From Corallococcus caeni (GTDB lineage Bacteria > Myxococcota > Myxococcia > Myxococcales > Myxococcaceae): a DNA stretch of 64,000 bases. The notes under the pieces were generated by a model. The model was given only the letters and a program-made list of their open reading frames with translations, was not told the DNA's origin and made no database searches. Below, one piece after another: positions 27,551 to 38,100 of this stretch. The stretch is from assembly GCF_036245865.1 (NCBI RefSeq), contig NZ_BTTW01000002.1, positions 1,302,001-1,366,000 on the forward strand. Direction: 5' to 3'. Every line of letters begins with the position of its first letter. Positions within the stretch are counted from its first letter, which is position 1. A program made the position numbers and the translations under genes.

Positions 27551-30334
27551 TCAGGTGGCGCCCACGCTCCGTCCCGCTTCCTGGCGCCGTGAGCGCAGCC
27601 ACTTCTCCAGCCCCACGACGGGCAGCACGCAGGCGCCCACCAGCACGGACCGCGCGATGTCCCCCGGCGCCAGCGGCGCGGAGCCGAAGAGGCGCTGGAA
27701 GAAGGGCACGTACATGAAGGCGGCCTGGAGCAGCACCAGCGCCGCGACGCCCAGGAAGACGGTGCGGTTGCTGGTGAAGCCCACCTCGCGCGTGGAGCCG
27801 GTCAGCGTGCGGCACAGCCACAGGTAGAAGATTTGAAAGCTGACCACGGTGTTGACGGCCATGGTGCGCGCCTCGGCCAGGACCAGGTCGGACGGGGCCG
27901 TGTGGGTGCCCCCCTGGCGTGCGAACTCCCAGAGGAACAGGCCAATGGCGCCCGCCGCCATCAGCAGCGCGACCAGCCCGGTGCGCATCACCACGAAGTG
28001 GCTGAGCACGGGCGCGTCCGGCGCGCGGGGCGGGCGGCGCATGACGTGGCGCTCCTTCGCCTCGAAGGCCAGGGGCAGCGCCAGCGTGACGGTGGCCACC
28101 AGGTTGATCCACAAGAGCTGCGTGGGGCGCATGGCCAGCAGCGGTTCGCGCACGCCGCCGGCCTCCTGGAGGGGGAAGAAGGCCACGCCCAGCATGAGGA
28201 TGAGGGCGAGCCCCAGGTTGGTGGGCAGCACGAAGGCGAGCGACTTGACGAGGTTGTCGTAGACGCGGCGGCCCTCCTCCACGGCGGCGACGATGGTGGC
28301 GAAGTTGTCGTCCGTCAGCACCAGGTCCGCGGCCTCGCGGGACACCGCCGTGCCGGTGATGCCCATGGCCACGCCGATGTCCGCCTGCTTGAGCGAGGGC
28401 GCGTCGTTGACGCCGTCGCCCGTCATGGCCACCACGTGCCCCTGCGCCTGGAGCGCGCGCACCAGCCGCAGCTTGTGCTCCGGGGCCAGGCGCGCGAACA
28501 CGTCCGTGTCCTTCACCGCCTGGGCCAGCTCCGCGTCGCCCATGCTGGCCAGGCGCGCGCCGGTGAGGCCCGGGTGCGCGGGGGAGTGGATGCCCAGCTG
28601 AAGGCCAATGGCCTCCGCCGTGCCCAGGTGGTCGCCGGTCATCATCTTCACGCGGATGCCGGCGGCGTGGCAGCCCTTCACGGAGGCCACGGCCTCCTCG
28701 CGGGGCGGGTCGATCATCCCCTGCAGGCCCAGCAGCGTGAAGCCGTCCTCCACGTCGTGGGGCCGCAGCGCCTCCGCCCGGGTCATGCCCTTGCGCGCGA
28801 AGGCGAGCACGCGCAGCCCCTGCCGCGCCATGCGCTCCACCTCCGCCAACACGGCGTCCCGGTCCGTCCCGGGCCCGCAGCGGCGCAGCACCACCTCCGG
28901 CGCGCCCTTGAGGAACAGCTCGCCGGGCGCCTCCGGGCCGTCCGCGTGGAGCGTGGCCATGAACTGGTGCTCGGACTCGAAGGGGATGGCGTCCAGGCGG
29001 GGATGGCGCTCGCGCAGCTCCGTCACGCCCAGGGCCGCCTTCTTCGCGGCGAAGAGCAGCGCGCCCTCCGTGGGGTCGCCTGTCATGCCCCAGCGGCCCT
29101 CGCGGGGCTGGAGGTCGGCCTCGTTGCAGAGCACACCCGCCAGCAGCAGCGCGTGCACGTCCCCGGGCAGCTCCTCCACGGGGCGCCCGTTGCGCAGCAG
29201 CTGTCCCTGGGGCGTGTGGCCCACGCCGGTGAGCGCGTAGTGCCCGCGCCAGGTCCACAGCGCCTGCACGGTCATCTCGTTGCGGGTGAGGGTGCCGGTC
29301 TTGTCGGTGCAGATGACGGTGGTGCTGCCCAGCGTCTCCACGGCGGGCAGCTTGCGGATGACGGCGCGGCGGGCCGCCATGCGCTGCACGCCGATGGCCA
29401 GGGCGATGGTGACGATGGCGGGCAGGCCCTCCGGGATGGCGGCCACCGCCAGGGTGATGGCCACCAGCACGGCGTCGCTGAAGGCATAGCCCCGGAACAC
29501 CCCCACCCCCAGGAGCACGGCGGACAGCACCACGATGCCGGCGGAGATGCCGCGGCCCAGCCGGGCCAGCTCGCGCGTGAGCGGCGTGCTCAGGTCCGTG
29601 GCCTGCTCCATGAGGTGGGAGATGCGGCCCAGCTCCGTGGCGCCGCCGGTGGCCACCACCACGGCGGTGGAGGTGCCGGACGTCACCAGCGTGCCGCCGA
29701 AGGCGAGGCTCGCCCGGTCTCCCAGCTCCGCGTCCCCGGCGACGGCCGCGACGTGCTTGCTGGACGGCACGGACTCACCCGTGAGCGCGGCCTCCTCCAC
29801 CTGGAAGTTGCGCGAGCGCAGGAGGCGCAGGTCCGCGGGCACGCGGTCGCCGGACGCAAGCTGCACGACGTCCCCGGGGACGAGCTCCGCGGCGGGCCGC
29901 GCCACCGGGTGCCCGTCGCGAAGCACGTGGGCCGTCTCCGGCACCATGTGGTTGAGCGCCTCGATGGCGCGGCCGGCGCGGTACTCCTGCACGAAGCCGA
30001 TGACGGTGTTGAGCACCACGACGGCGGCGACCACCAGCCCGTCCGTCACCTTGCCCAGCAGGATGGCCAGCCCCGCGGAGGCGATGAGCACCCAGATGAG
30101 CGGGCTGTCGATCTGCCGCCACAAGAGCTTCCACGCGCTGTCCGGCCGCGAGCGCTCCAGCACGTTGGGCCCGTGGCGCGCGAGCCGCTCCCGGGCCGCT
30201 TCCTCGCTCAGCCCTTGAGGGCCGCTGGAGAGCCGCTCCAGCACGGCCTCCGGGGGCAGTGCATGCCAGGGGACGGAAGGCGCGCCGTTGGGACGAAGGC
30301 CCGCCTGCTTCCGGGGGTGTGACGGCTCCTGCAT
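27551..30334 (-). CDS. Calcium-pump-like P-type ATPase
   Basis: 927 residues of the P2 (SERCA/PMR1-like) group. It has a cation-ATPase N domain, 'TGESVPSSKH' in the actuator, and M4 'AAIPEGLPAIVTIALAIGVQRMA'. The phospho-Asp is residue 344 in 'CTDKTGTLTRNEMTV', and 'TGDGVNDAPSLKQADIGVAMG' follows. In M6 the calcium motif N-x-x-T-D is replaced: 'WINLVATVTLALPLAFE' has Ala-Thr where Thr-Asp is expected. Calcium specificity is therefore doubtful. The start at 30334 has gggagg; the open frame above it runs into the riboswitch of the divergent ahcY and is rejected. Confidence 0.9.
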   Translation of the reverse strand: MQEPSHPRKQAGLRPNGAPSVPWHALPPEAVLERLSSGPQGLSEEAARERLARHGPNVLERSRPDSAWKLLWRQIDSPLIWVLIASAGLAILLGKVTDGLVVAAVVVLNTVIGFVQEYRAGRAIEALNHMVPETAHVLRDGHPVARPAAELVPGDVVQLASGDRVPADLRLLRSRNFQVEEAALTGESVPSSKHVAAVAGDAELGDRASLAFGGTLVTSGTSTAVVVATGGATELGRISHLMEQATDLSTPLTRELARLGRGISAGIVVLSAVLLGVGVFRGYAFSDAVLVAITLAVAAIPEGLPAIVTIALAIGVQRMAARRAVIRKLPAVETLGSTTVICTDKTGTLTRNEMTVQALWTWRGHYALTGVGHTPQGQLLRNGRPVEELPGDVHALLLAGVLCNEADLQPREGRWGMTGDPTEGALLFAAKKAALGVTELRERHPRLDAIPFESEHQFMATLHADGPEAPGELFLKGAPEVVLRRCGPGTDRDAVLAEVERMARQGLRVLAFARKGMTRAEALRPHDVEDGFTLLGLQGMIDPPREEAVASVKGCHAAGIRVKMMTGDHLGTAEAIGLQLGIHSPAHPGLTGARLASMGDAELAQAVKDTDVFARLAPEHKLRLVRALQAQGHVVAMTGDGVNDAPSLKQADIGVAMGITGTAVSREAADLVLTDDNFATIVAAVEEGRRVYDNLVKSLAFVLPTNLGLALILMLGVAFFPLQEAGGVREPLLAMRPTQLLWINLVATVTLALPLAFEAKERHVMRRPPRAPDAPVLSHFVVMRTGLVALLMAAGAIGLFLWEFARQGGTHTAPSDLVLAEARTMAVNTVVSFQIFYLWLCRTLTGSTREVGFTSNRTVFLGVAALVLLQAAFMYVPFFQRLFGSAPLAPGDIARSVLVGACVLPVVGLEKWLRSRRQEAGRSVGAT

Positions 30335-30477
30335 GGCGTGCCTCCCACGGGGAAGCTGGCCACGCCCGTGCACAGCGGGGATGTCCTCCGGCCCCATCCT
30401 ACATGGGACCAGCAGCCGGCCCGGCGAGCGCCAAATGCCCTTTGAAATCCGGGGCGCCTTCCCGTAGTTTCCCCCGC

Positions 30478-30547
30478 GACTTCGAGGAGCGTTGCGAGGC
30501 CTTCCCGGCCCCAGGCTCGAAGCCGAATGACCCAACGGCGCTCACCT
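30478..30547 (+). ncRNA. S-adenosylhomocysteine (SAH) riboswitch upstream of ahcY
   Basis: The leader matches the SAH riboswitch consensus closely. P1 is cttcgag (30480-30486) with ctcgaag (30516-30522). The core gaggagcg-ttgc lies at 30484-30494, the P2 stem ggcc/ggcc follows, and the conserved ccaggctcg is at 30511-30519. The 3' segment aacggcgctcac (30534-30545) supplies cgctc, which pairs with gagcg (30487-30491) as the P4 pseudoknot. SAH binding is known to stabilise the structure and turn on SAH-recycling genes. Here it lies about 100 nt before the ahcY start codon, the expected target. Confidence 0.9.
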
Positions 30548-30643
30548 GTACGCGTTTCTTGCGAGGGTGAGGCGGCCTTTCTTTCCAGGGCCTGGCTTCC
30601 CTCTTGCCAGCACGGCGCGCCACCCTGGATCCGGAGCCACACC

Positions 30644-32074
<1,431 letters not shown>

Positions 32075-32101
32075 GCGGCGCGTCCTGACCTGACACACCC
32101 G

Positions 32102-32132
32102 GGGCACCGTGGGCTTCAAGCCCGCGGTGCCC
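32102..32132. terminator. Bidirectional intrinsic terminator between ahcY and sthA
   Basis: gggcaccg (32102-32109) pairs with cggtgccc (32125-32132), extended inside by gggctt and aagccc, giving an almost unbroken stem of about 14 bp. It sits 28 bp after the ahcY stop and 10 bp after the convergent sthA stop, and so can serve both genes. Confidence 0.8.
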
Positions 32133-32141
32133 TTCGTGTCT

Positions 32142-33539
32142 TCAGAACAGCCGGTTGAGGCCGTTGAGCGCCGCCACGCGGTACGCCTCCGCCATGGTGG
32201 GGTAGTTGAACGTCGTGTTGATGAAGTAGTCGATGCCGTTGCCCGGCCAGTCCTGCGCCATGATGGCTTGGCCGATGTGGATGATTTCGGAGGCGTTGTC
32301 CCCGAAGCAGTGGATGCCGAGGATCTCTCGCGTCTCCCGGTGGAACAGCAGCTTCAGCATGCCCACGGTGCGGCCGGTAATCTGGGCTCTCGCCAGGCTC
32401 TTGAAGAAGGCGTGGCCCACTTCGTAGGGGACGCCCGCCGCGGTGAGCTCGCGCTCGGTGCGGCCCAGGCTGCTGATTTCAGGGCTGGTGTAGATGCCGG
32501 TGGGGATGTCCTTCACCAGCTTGTGCTCCGCCCGCCCCTCCACGATGTGCGTGGCGGCGAAGCGGCCCTGGTCATAGGAGGCGCTCGCCAGGGACGGGGC
32601 GCCCACCACGTCGCCCACCGCGTAGATGTGGGGCACGGACGTCTGGTAGCCGTCGTTGACCTGGATGCACCCGCGCGAGTCCACCGCGATGCCCAGCGCC
32701 TCCAGCCCCAGGTCCTGGCTGTTGCCGGACCGGCCGTTGGCCCAGAGGAAGACGTCCGCCTTCAGCCGCTTGCCGCTCTTCAGGTGCAGCACCACGCTGT
32801 CGTCGTGCGGCTCCACGGACACCATCTCCTCCTGGTGGCGGATGAGCACGCCCTGCTCCCGCAGGTGGTAGGAGAGGGCGTCGGAGATTTCATCGTCCAG
32901 GAAGGACAAGAGCCGGTCGCGCGTGTTCACCAGGTCCACCTTCACGCCGAGCATCCGGAACATGGAGGCGTACTCGCAGCCGATGACGCCCGCGCCGTAG
33001 ATGATCATCGACAGCGGGGACTCGCGCAGCTTGAGGATGGTGTCCGAGTCGAAGATGCGCGGGTGGCGGAAGTCCACGCCGGAGGGGTGGTAGGGGCGGG
33101 AGCCCGTGGCGATGACGAACGCGTCCGCGTGGAGCAGCTCCACGGAGCCACGCGGCTCGATGACCTCCACGGTGTGCGCGTCCCGGAACTTCGCGCGGCC
33201 CACCACCAGCTCCACCCGGTTGCGCTCGTAGAAGGTGGTGCGCAGCTGCACCTGCTTGGACACGACGTTGGTCGCCACCCGCATCATGTCCTTGAGGGTG
33301 GTGTGGCGGGCCAGGTCCGCGCGCATCTCCGGGTGGTCCTGCTGCACGTCCATCAGCCGCTGGATGGTGTGGCGCAGGGCCTTGGAGGGGATGGTGGCGG
33401 TGTGCGTGCAGGCGCCGCCCACCAGGGCCCCCTGCTCCACGGCGCACACCTTGCGGCCGGACTTCGCCGCCTTCATCGAAGCCCCTTCACCCCCCGGGCC
33501 GGAGCCGAGGACCACCACGTCGAACCGCCGAGCGCTCAT
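32142..33539 (-). CDS. sthA: Soluble pyridine nucleotide transhydrogenase
   Basis: FAD flavoprotein that passes hydride between NADPH and NAD. 465 residues from the ATG at 33539; a TTG seven codons upstream is less likely. The N-terminal FAD loop is '[18 protein letters not shown]'. At the disulfide position it reads '[17 protein letters not shown]': the second cysteine is Thr, the hallmark that separates SthA from lipoamide dehydrogenase. The NAD fold is '[17 protein letters not shown]'. '[10 protein letters not shown]' binds FAD. It could balance NADPH made by the pentose phosphate enzymes encoded earlier in the window. Confidence 0.94.
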   Translation of the reverse strand: MSARRFDVVVLGSGPGGEGASMKAAKSGRKVCAVEQGALVGGACTHTATIPSKALRHTIQRLMDVQQDHPEMRADLARHTTLKDMMRVATNVVSKQVQLRTTFYERNRVELVVGRAKFRDAHTVEVIEPRGSVELLHADAFVIATGSRPYHPSGVDFRHPRIFDSDTILKLRESPLSMIIYGAGVIGCEYASMFRMLGVKVDLVNTRDRLLSFLDDEISDALSYHLREQGVLIRHQEEMVSVEPHDDSVVLHLKSGKRLKADVFLWANGRSGNSQDLGLEALGIAVDSRGCIQVNDGYQTSVPHIYAVGDVVGAPSLASASYDQGRFAATHIVEGRAEHKLVKDIPTGIYTSPEISSLGRTERELTAAGVPYEVGHAFFKSLARAQITGRTVGMLKLLFHRETREILGIHCFGDNASEIIHIGQAIMAQDWPGNGIDYFINTTFNYPTMAEAYRVAALNGLNRLF

Positions 33540-33561
33540 GGGGCCGGAGTGTTCCCCCAAC

Positions 33562-33597
33562 CCCGGCCCCGAGGGAAGAAATCACCTCGGGGCCGGG
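33562..33597 (-). terminator. Terminator of the PPC-repeat lipoprotein gene
   Basis: A perfect 13-bp stem (33562-33574 with 33585-33597) around a 10-nt loop, 15 bp downstream of the stop codon of the minus-strand gene. It also lies just upstream of the sthA start and would insulate it. Confidence 0.75.
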
Positions 33598-33611
33598 CAC
33601 TGCTTCACACT

Positions 33612-35138
33612 TCAGTTCTCGAGGGTGGCCGTGATGGACACGCCGCTGTAGGCCGCGTAGCCGTGCATCATCACGTAGTAGGTGCCCGGGCTGGTGACGT
33701 ACGTGGCGCACGACTCCGTGGTGCCGCCGTTGTTGGACTTGCACTCGTAGGAGGACGTGTCCGGCTGGGAGCCGCCCTTGACGTACACGTCCGGGTCCCC
33801 GGTTCCACCGCTGGTCCGCACCGTCAGGAACTTCTGGCCGGACGGCACGGTGACGCTCCAGTAGCGCATGGAGCCCTGCGCCCCGGACAGGCCCGTCACG
33901 GTCTGCCCGAGCGTCAGCACGCCCGTGGGCGGATTGGGGTTGGTCCCGCCGGTGACGTAGACGCCGCGCAGGGAGGCGTTGGTGAGCGTCCCGGACGAGG
34001 ACGCGTTGTACACGCGCACGTGCCAGGTGCCCGCCGTGGGGTTGTCCACGTAGCACGACTGGTTGTTGTTGACGGCGCCGCCTGCATTGCCGACGCAGTC
34101 ATACGAAGACAGGGTGGGCGCGCTGCCGCGCTTCGCGTAGAGGTACGCCGTCGCGCCAGAGCCGCCGGAGGTGCTGAAGGTGACCTTCGTGGCCCCCGTC
34201 GGGACCTCGAGCGTGTAGTCGCAGGAGAAGCCTCCCGGCGGCGCGCTCAAGCCGTACGTGGGGGTGTTGTTGCCGAGCGGGCTGGTGGACGTGCACCCCG
34301 GCTGGCCCCCCGACAGGGTGTAGGTCCCCGTGATGCTCGCACCGGAGAACGACCCGGTGCCGTACAGGCGCGCCCAGTAGGTCCCCGGGGACGTCACGGT
34401 GAGGGAGCAGGTCTCGGAGTTGCTGTAGAGGCTGCTGGACCTGCAGTCGTAGACCGACTCCGTGGGGGACCCCTCCCGGCGCACGAACAGGTCGGCGTTG
34501 CCGCTGCCGCCGCTGGTGGTGAACGTCACCTGGGTGGCCCCGGTGGGGACATAGAGCTTGTAGATGCAGGACCAGTTGCCCGTGTCCGCGCCGATGCCGC
34601 TCAGGGGCACGTCCTTGGTCAGGGTCGTGCTGCTGGTGCAGCCGGTCGAACCGGACGGCGTGGACGTCGCCGTCAGGCTCAAGCCGCTGAACGCCGCGTA
34701 GCCGTAGACCTTCACGTAGTACGTGCCCGCCTGCGCGCCGTTGATGGCGCAGGACTCGGAGTTGCTGGAGCCATTGGAGATGCAGTCACTGCTGCCCGTG
34801 GTCGGCTCCGCGCCGTACTTCACGTACAGGTCCGCGTCGCCCGAACCGCTGGTGGTGGTGAACGTGAGGTTGCTGTTCGGGGACGCGACGTACAGCGTGT
34901 ACGTGCAGGACCATTCTCCCGTGTTCGCGCTGATGCCCGTGACGGCCACGTTGGGGGTCAGGGCGATGTTGCCGGAGCAGCCGGCCATGGCCTGCACCCG
35001 TCCTTCCGGCGGGGGCGCCTTCTTCACCGCCGGGGCCTGCTCCTCGGCCTCGGGGGCGTTCTCCAGCTCCGCGCCACAGCCCGTCAGGGCACACGTCAGC
35101 CACGCCGCAGCGAAAGCCTTCCATGCAAGACGCTTCAA
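33612..35138 (-). CDS. Lipoprotein with four PPC (pre-peptidase C-terminal) domains
   Basis: 508 residues starting at a TTG (35138). The choice is forced by gaggag 6 bp upstream and by the signal it opens: 'KRLAWKAFAAAWLTCALTGC', a lipoprotein leader with lipobox LTGC. Longer starts lack both. Four beta-sandwich repeats of about 110 residues follow, each ending in a block such as 'GTYYVKVYGYAAFSGLSLTA' or 'GTYYVMMHGYAAYSGVSITA' and each holding a Cys pair. PPC domains usually hang on secreted peptidases. Here no catalytic domain is present, so a surface binding or structural role is inferred. A strong terminator follows. Confidence 0.85.
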   Translation of the reverse strand: MKRLAWKAFAAAWLTCALTGCGAELENAPEAEEQAPAVKKAPPPEGRVQAMAGCSGNIALTPNVAVTGISANTGEWSCTYTLYVASPNSNLTFTTTSGSGDADLYVKYGAEPTTGSSDCISNGSSNSESCAINGAQAGTYYVKVYGYAAFSGLSLTATSTPSGSTGCTSSTTLTKDVPLSGIGADTGNWSCIYKLYVPTGATQVTFTTSGGSGNADLFVRREGSPTESVYDCRSSSLYSNSETCSLTVTSPGTYWARLYGTGSFSGASITGTYTLSGGQPGCTSTSPLGNNTPTYGLSAPPGGFSCDYTLEVPTGATKVTFSTSGGSGATAYLYAKRGSAPTLSSYDCVGNAGGAVNNNQSCYVDNPTAGTWHVRVYNASSSGTLTNASLRGVYVTGGTNPNPPTGVLTLGQTVTGLSGAQGSMRYWSVTVPSGQKFLTVRTSGGTGDPDVYVKGGSQPDTSSYECKSNNGGTTESCATYVTSPGTYYVMMHGYAAYSGVSITATLEN

Positions 35139-35270
35139 GGGTTGCTCCTCGGTTTGTGAGAAGGTGTTGCATCCGAGGCGGCGAAAGACTGTCGTTGCCG
35201 TCCGTCGGATGAGGAGAACCCTAGCAAGCGCATCTGACATTTTTTGGAGGTCGTGAGGCCTCTCTTCGCG

Positions 35271-35726
35271 TCACTCGCAGGTGGCGAGGAACTCCGCGCC
35301 GTGCTCCTGGCACCAGCGGCGGTACGTCTCCAGCCGCTCCGCGGGCGACACGCTCTTGAGGACCTGGCCGTCGTCGCCCAGGTATTCGATGGCGCCCTTC
35401 ACGGTGATGTGCAGGACGACGGGTTCGTCGCCCACGACCTGCCAGCTGTCGATGTTGCCGGGCGGCTCGTAGACATACGTGCCCGGGCCAATCACCTCCC
35501 CGGTGTCGAGCAGCTGGCGGCGCCCGGAGACGTTGAAGGCGTGCGACTCGCCGACGTGGCGGTGCCGGGGGATGAGGGTGCCGGGCTCCAGGCGGAAGAG
35601 GTACATCCAGCCGCTGCCGTCGCGGAAGAAGCGCAGCGGCTTGAACGCGAGCCCAGGCCGGCCCATGGGGATCCACGGCATGCGTTCGGAGTCGACGGGG
35701 TGGGAGGCGTAGGAGGAAGAGGTCAT
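35271..35726 (-). CDS. Cupin-domain protein (DAD-type dioxygenase-like)
   Basis: 151 residues, one cupin barrel. Metal-site pattern: 'PRHRHVGESHAFNVSG' supplies two His, a Glu and a further His, and 'GTYVYEPPGNIDSW' is the second part. It resembles 2,4'-dihydroxyacetophenone dioxygenase family cupins, but the substrate is not known. The ATG at 35726 is chosen over 35783 because the latter lies inside the regulatory dyad and has no ribosome site. Divergent from a MocR-type regulator, which may control it. Confidence 0.75.
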   Translation of the reverse strand: MTSSSYASHPVDSERMPWIPMGRPGLAFKPLRFFRDGSGWMYLFRLEPGTLIPRHRHVGESHAFNVSGRRQLLDTGEVIGPGTYVYEPPGNIDSWQVVGDEPVVLHITVKGAIEYLGDDGQVLKSVSPAERLETYRRWCQEHGAEFLATCE

Positions 35727-35772
35727 GCCGGAAGAGTGCTCCGGCCCTGGCCCAGTGAAGGGGCCAGGATTG

Positions 35773-35796
35773 ACGGATTTCATTGGGCCAATCCGT
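35773..35796. promoter_or_regulatory. Inverted-repeat operator between cupin and MocR genes
   Basis: A perfect 7-bp dyad, acggatt (35773-35779) and aatccgt (35790-35796), spaced by 10 bp. An inner near-palindrome attgg-g-ccaat lies at 35782-35792. It sits 14 bp before the MocR start codon and 47 bp before the cupin start, a natural place for autoregulation and divergent control. Confidence 0.55.
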
Positions 35797-35809
35797 GGGA
35801 GGATGCGGC

Positions 35810-37252
35810 ATGGACTTCCATGTGGAGCTCCAGGGCCGCCGGGACCTGGCCGGACAGCTCTACCGGGGGCTGCGAGCCGCCATCCTCGACGGGCGCCTGC
35901 GGCGCGGGGAGCGGTTGCCGCCCACCCGCGAGCTGGCGCTGCGCCTGGACGTGGCGCGCAACACCGTGAGCGTGGCGTATGAATGGCTCGCCGCAGAGGG
36001 GCTCATCGCGGGGCGCACGCGGGCGGGCAGCTTCGTGCAGGGGGAGGCGTCCCGGCCGCGAGGCAGGGCAGGGCGGGAGGCGCAGGTGCCGCTGCGCGCC
36101 CGGGCCTTCTGGCGAGCGCTGCCGGACCTGCCCGTGCCGCTGGCCCCCGCCGCGTATGACTTTGGCGTGGGCAGCCCGGATGTCTCCAGCTTCCCCTTCG
36201 AGTCCTGGCGCCGGCTGGTGGCGCGCCAGCTTCGGGCGGCCACGGTGTCCGGAGGCTACGTCGACGCGGCGGGACACCGGGGGCTGCGGGAGGCGGTGGC
36301 ACGGCACGTGGGCCTCGCGCGGGGCGTGCGCGCGGACGCGGAGGACGTGCTCATTACCAATGGCGCGCAGCAGGCGTTGGACCTCGTGGGCCGGGTGCTC
36401 ATCGAGCCGGGGGACTGCGTCGCCATGGAGGAGCCGGGCTATCCGCCCGCGCGGCAGGTGTTCCAGTCACTGGGGGCGCGCGTCGTGCCCGTTCCGGTGG
36501 ATGCGGAGGGGTTGGACGTGGCGGCGCTGCCGGATGCCGCCCGGCTCGTCTATGTCACGCCGTCGCACCAGTTCCCGCTGGGCATGCCCATGTCGCCCGC
36601 GCGCAGGGTGGCGCTGCTGGAGTGGGCGAAGCGGCGGGACGCGGTGGTGATTGAAGACGACTACGACAGCGAGTTCCGCTTCGGCGGCCGGCCGCTGGAG
36701 ACGTTGCATGGGCTGGACCGCTCCGGACGGGTGCTCTACGTGGGGTCGTTCTCGAAGGTGATGGTCCCCATGCTGCGGATGGGCTTCCTCGTCGCGCCGC
36801 CGTCGCTCCAGCGGGAGCTGCGGTGGGCTCGGCGCGTGATGGATTGGCACAGCCCGGTGCCGGAGCAGGCCGCGCTCGCGCGGTTCATCGACAGCGGGCT
36901 GCTGGCGCGGCACATCCGCAAGATGCGGCGCGAGTACGAGGCGCGGCACGAGCGCGTCGCGGAAGGGCTGTCACGCCATTGCGGCGACTGGCTCCAGGTG
37001 GTGCCCTCCGTGGCGGGCCTGCACCTGAGCGCCACCTTCCGGCGGGGCGGCCTGGCCCTGGAGCGGGAGACGGTGGCGCGGGCCCGGGCAGCGGGGGTCG
37101 GGCTCATCACCCTGTCGCGCTACTTCGCGGGGCCGCGAGCGCGGGCGGGGCTGGTGTTGGGGTATGGCGGCATTCCGGCCGCGCGTGTCCCGGAGGGGCT
37201 CCGGCGGCTGGGGGCCAGCCTCCTCCAGGCGGTGGGATTGACTAAGGATTGA
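35810..37252 (+). CDS. MocR/PdxR-type transcription regulator
   Basis: 480 residues. Residues ~1-75 are a GntR winged helix, 'DLAGQLYRGLRAAILDGRLRRGERLPPTRELA' in family form (shown in part). Residues ~115-470 are a fold-type-I aminotransferase domain with the PLP lysine at 316 in 'VGSFSKVMVP' and 'VIEDDYDSEFRF' binding the cofactor ring. Members bind PLP and regulate vitamin B6, GABA or other amine genes; the effector here is unknown. gggagga precedes the ATG. Divergent from the cupin gene across a perfect inverted repeat. The next gene begins 6 bp after the stop. Confidence 0.9.
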   Translation: MDFHVELQGRRDLAGQLYRGLRAAILDGRLRRGERLPPTRELALRLDVARNTVSVAYEWLAAEGLIAGRTRAGSFVQGEASRPRGRAGREAQVPLRARAFWRALPDLPVPLAPAAYDFGVGSPDVSSFPFESWRRLVARQLRAATVSGGYVDAAGHRGLREAVARHVGLARGVRADAEDVLITNGAQQALDLVGRVLIEPGDCVAMEEPGYPPARQVFQSLGARVVPVPVDAEGLDVAALPDAARLVYVTPSHQFPLGMPMSPARRVALLEWAKRRDAVVIEDDYDSEFRFGGRPLETLHGLDRSGRVLYVGSFSKVMVPMLRMGFLVAPPSLQRELRWARRVMDWHSPVPEQAALARFIDSGLLARHIRKMRREYEARHERVAEGLSRHCGDWLQVVPSVAGLHLSATFRRGGLALERETVARARAAGVGLITLSRYFAGPRARAGLVLGYGGIPAARVPEGLRRLGASLLQAVGLTKD

Positions 37253-37258
37253 AGGCAG

Positions 37259-38065
37259 ATGCTAATCCCTCTCATGCTCAACGCCGCCGAGGGGGACGTC
37301 GCGTCGCAGCCCATGTGCCCGCAGCACCCTGAGCGGGAGGCGGTGCGCACCTGCGAGCGCTGTGGAAGGTATGCCTGCGCAGCGTGCGAGGGGGACGAAG
37401 GCCGATGCCGCGAGTGCACGCGGCTCTCCGCGCTGGAGGTGCCGGATTCTCGAGCGCGGGCGCACCGGGCCACGGTCACGCAGTACGTCTCCGGCGGCGC
37501 GTCGCTGCTGGGCCTGCTCTTCAACCTCCTGCTGTACCCCGAGCTCAAGGGGGAGTCCCAGGAGGTGGCCGCGAGCGGCGTGTTGCTCCTGGTGTTCATC
37601 GTCGCCACCACCGCGCGGGTCTGCCTCCTGATGTGGGTCCACCGCGTGGTCCGGCAGCTCAAGGCCCTGGGCGCGGACATCGGGATGAGCCCTGCCCGTG
37701 CGGTCTGGATGTGGCTGATTCCCGTCATCAACTGGTGGAAGCCGTACCACCTGATGAGGGACATCGCGGAGCGGCTGGGGGGAATGCCCTTCGTCGCATC
37801 ACTCCCACTTCAGCTGTGGTGGGCGGCGCTCATCGTTGGACGGATCCTGGAGCGGGTGGAGGGGAAGCTGCTGTCTGGCAAGCCTGTAACGGTCGACAGC
37901 ACCACCATCGAAGTCGTGAGCCTCCTGTCCTCGGTCTGCTCCATTGCCATGGCGCTCCTCTGCGTGCAGATCATCAACGCGGTCCAGGCGCGGCTCGACC
38001 TGCGCCGCGAGGGGCGGGCCGAGCCGGACGCCCCGGTCTCCGAGGAAGAGGCCGCGGCGGCGTGA
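37259..38065 (+). CDS. DUF4328-like membrane protein with N-terminal zinc-finger motif
   Basis: 268 residues. The N-terminal 40 residues hold a B-box-like cluster, 'CPQHPEREAVRTCERCGRYAC' followed by 'CEGDEGRCREC', which would bind zinc. Four or five hydrophobic segments follow. 'ARAVWMWLIPVINWWKPYHLM' is the DUF4328 signature with its conserved W-PV-N-P. Function unknown. A gaagg ribosome site and a 6-bp gap from the MocR gene suggest a shared transcript. The C-terminus is acidic and probably cytoplasmic. Confidence 0.8.
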   Translation: MLIPLMLNAAEGDVASQPMCPQHPEREAVRTCERCGRYACAACEGDEGRCRECTRLSALEVPDSRARAHRATVTQYVSGGASLLGLLFNLLLYPELKGESQEVAASGVLLLVFIVATTARVCLLMWVHRVVRQLKALGADIGMSPARAVWMWLIPVINWWKPYHLMRDIAERLGGMPFVASLPLQLWWAALIVGRILERVEGKLLSGKPVTVDSTTIEVVSLLSSVCSIAMALLCVQIINAVQARLDLRREGRAEPDAPVSEEEAAAA

Positions 38066-38100
38066 AGGGGGCTACCTGGTCAGACGCGTCGCGTGGCTCG

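Noticed and set aside
27833-30322. 829-codon plus-strand frame opposite the P-type ATPase
   Set aside because: His/Arg/Gly-rich composition and no motif; the minus strand holds a complete ATPase.
30335-30535. N-terminal extension of the minus-strand ATPase
   Set aside because: It covers the SAH riboswitch and lacks a ribosome site, whereas gggagg precedes 30334.
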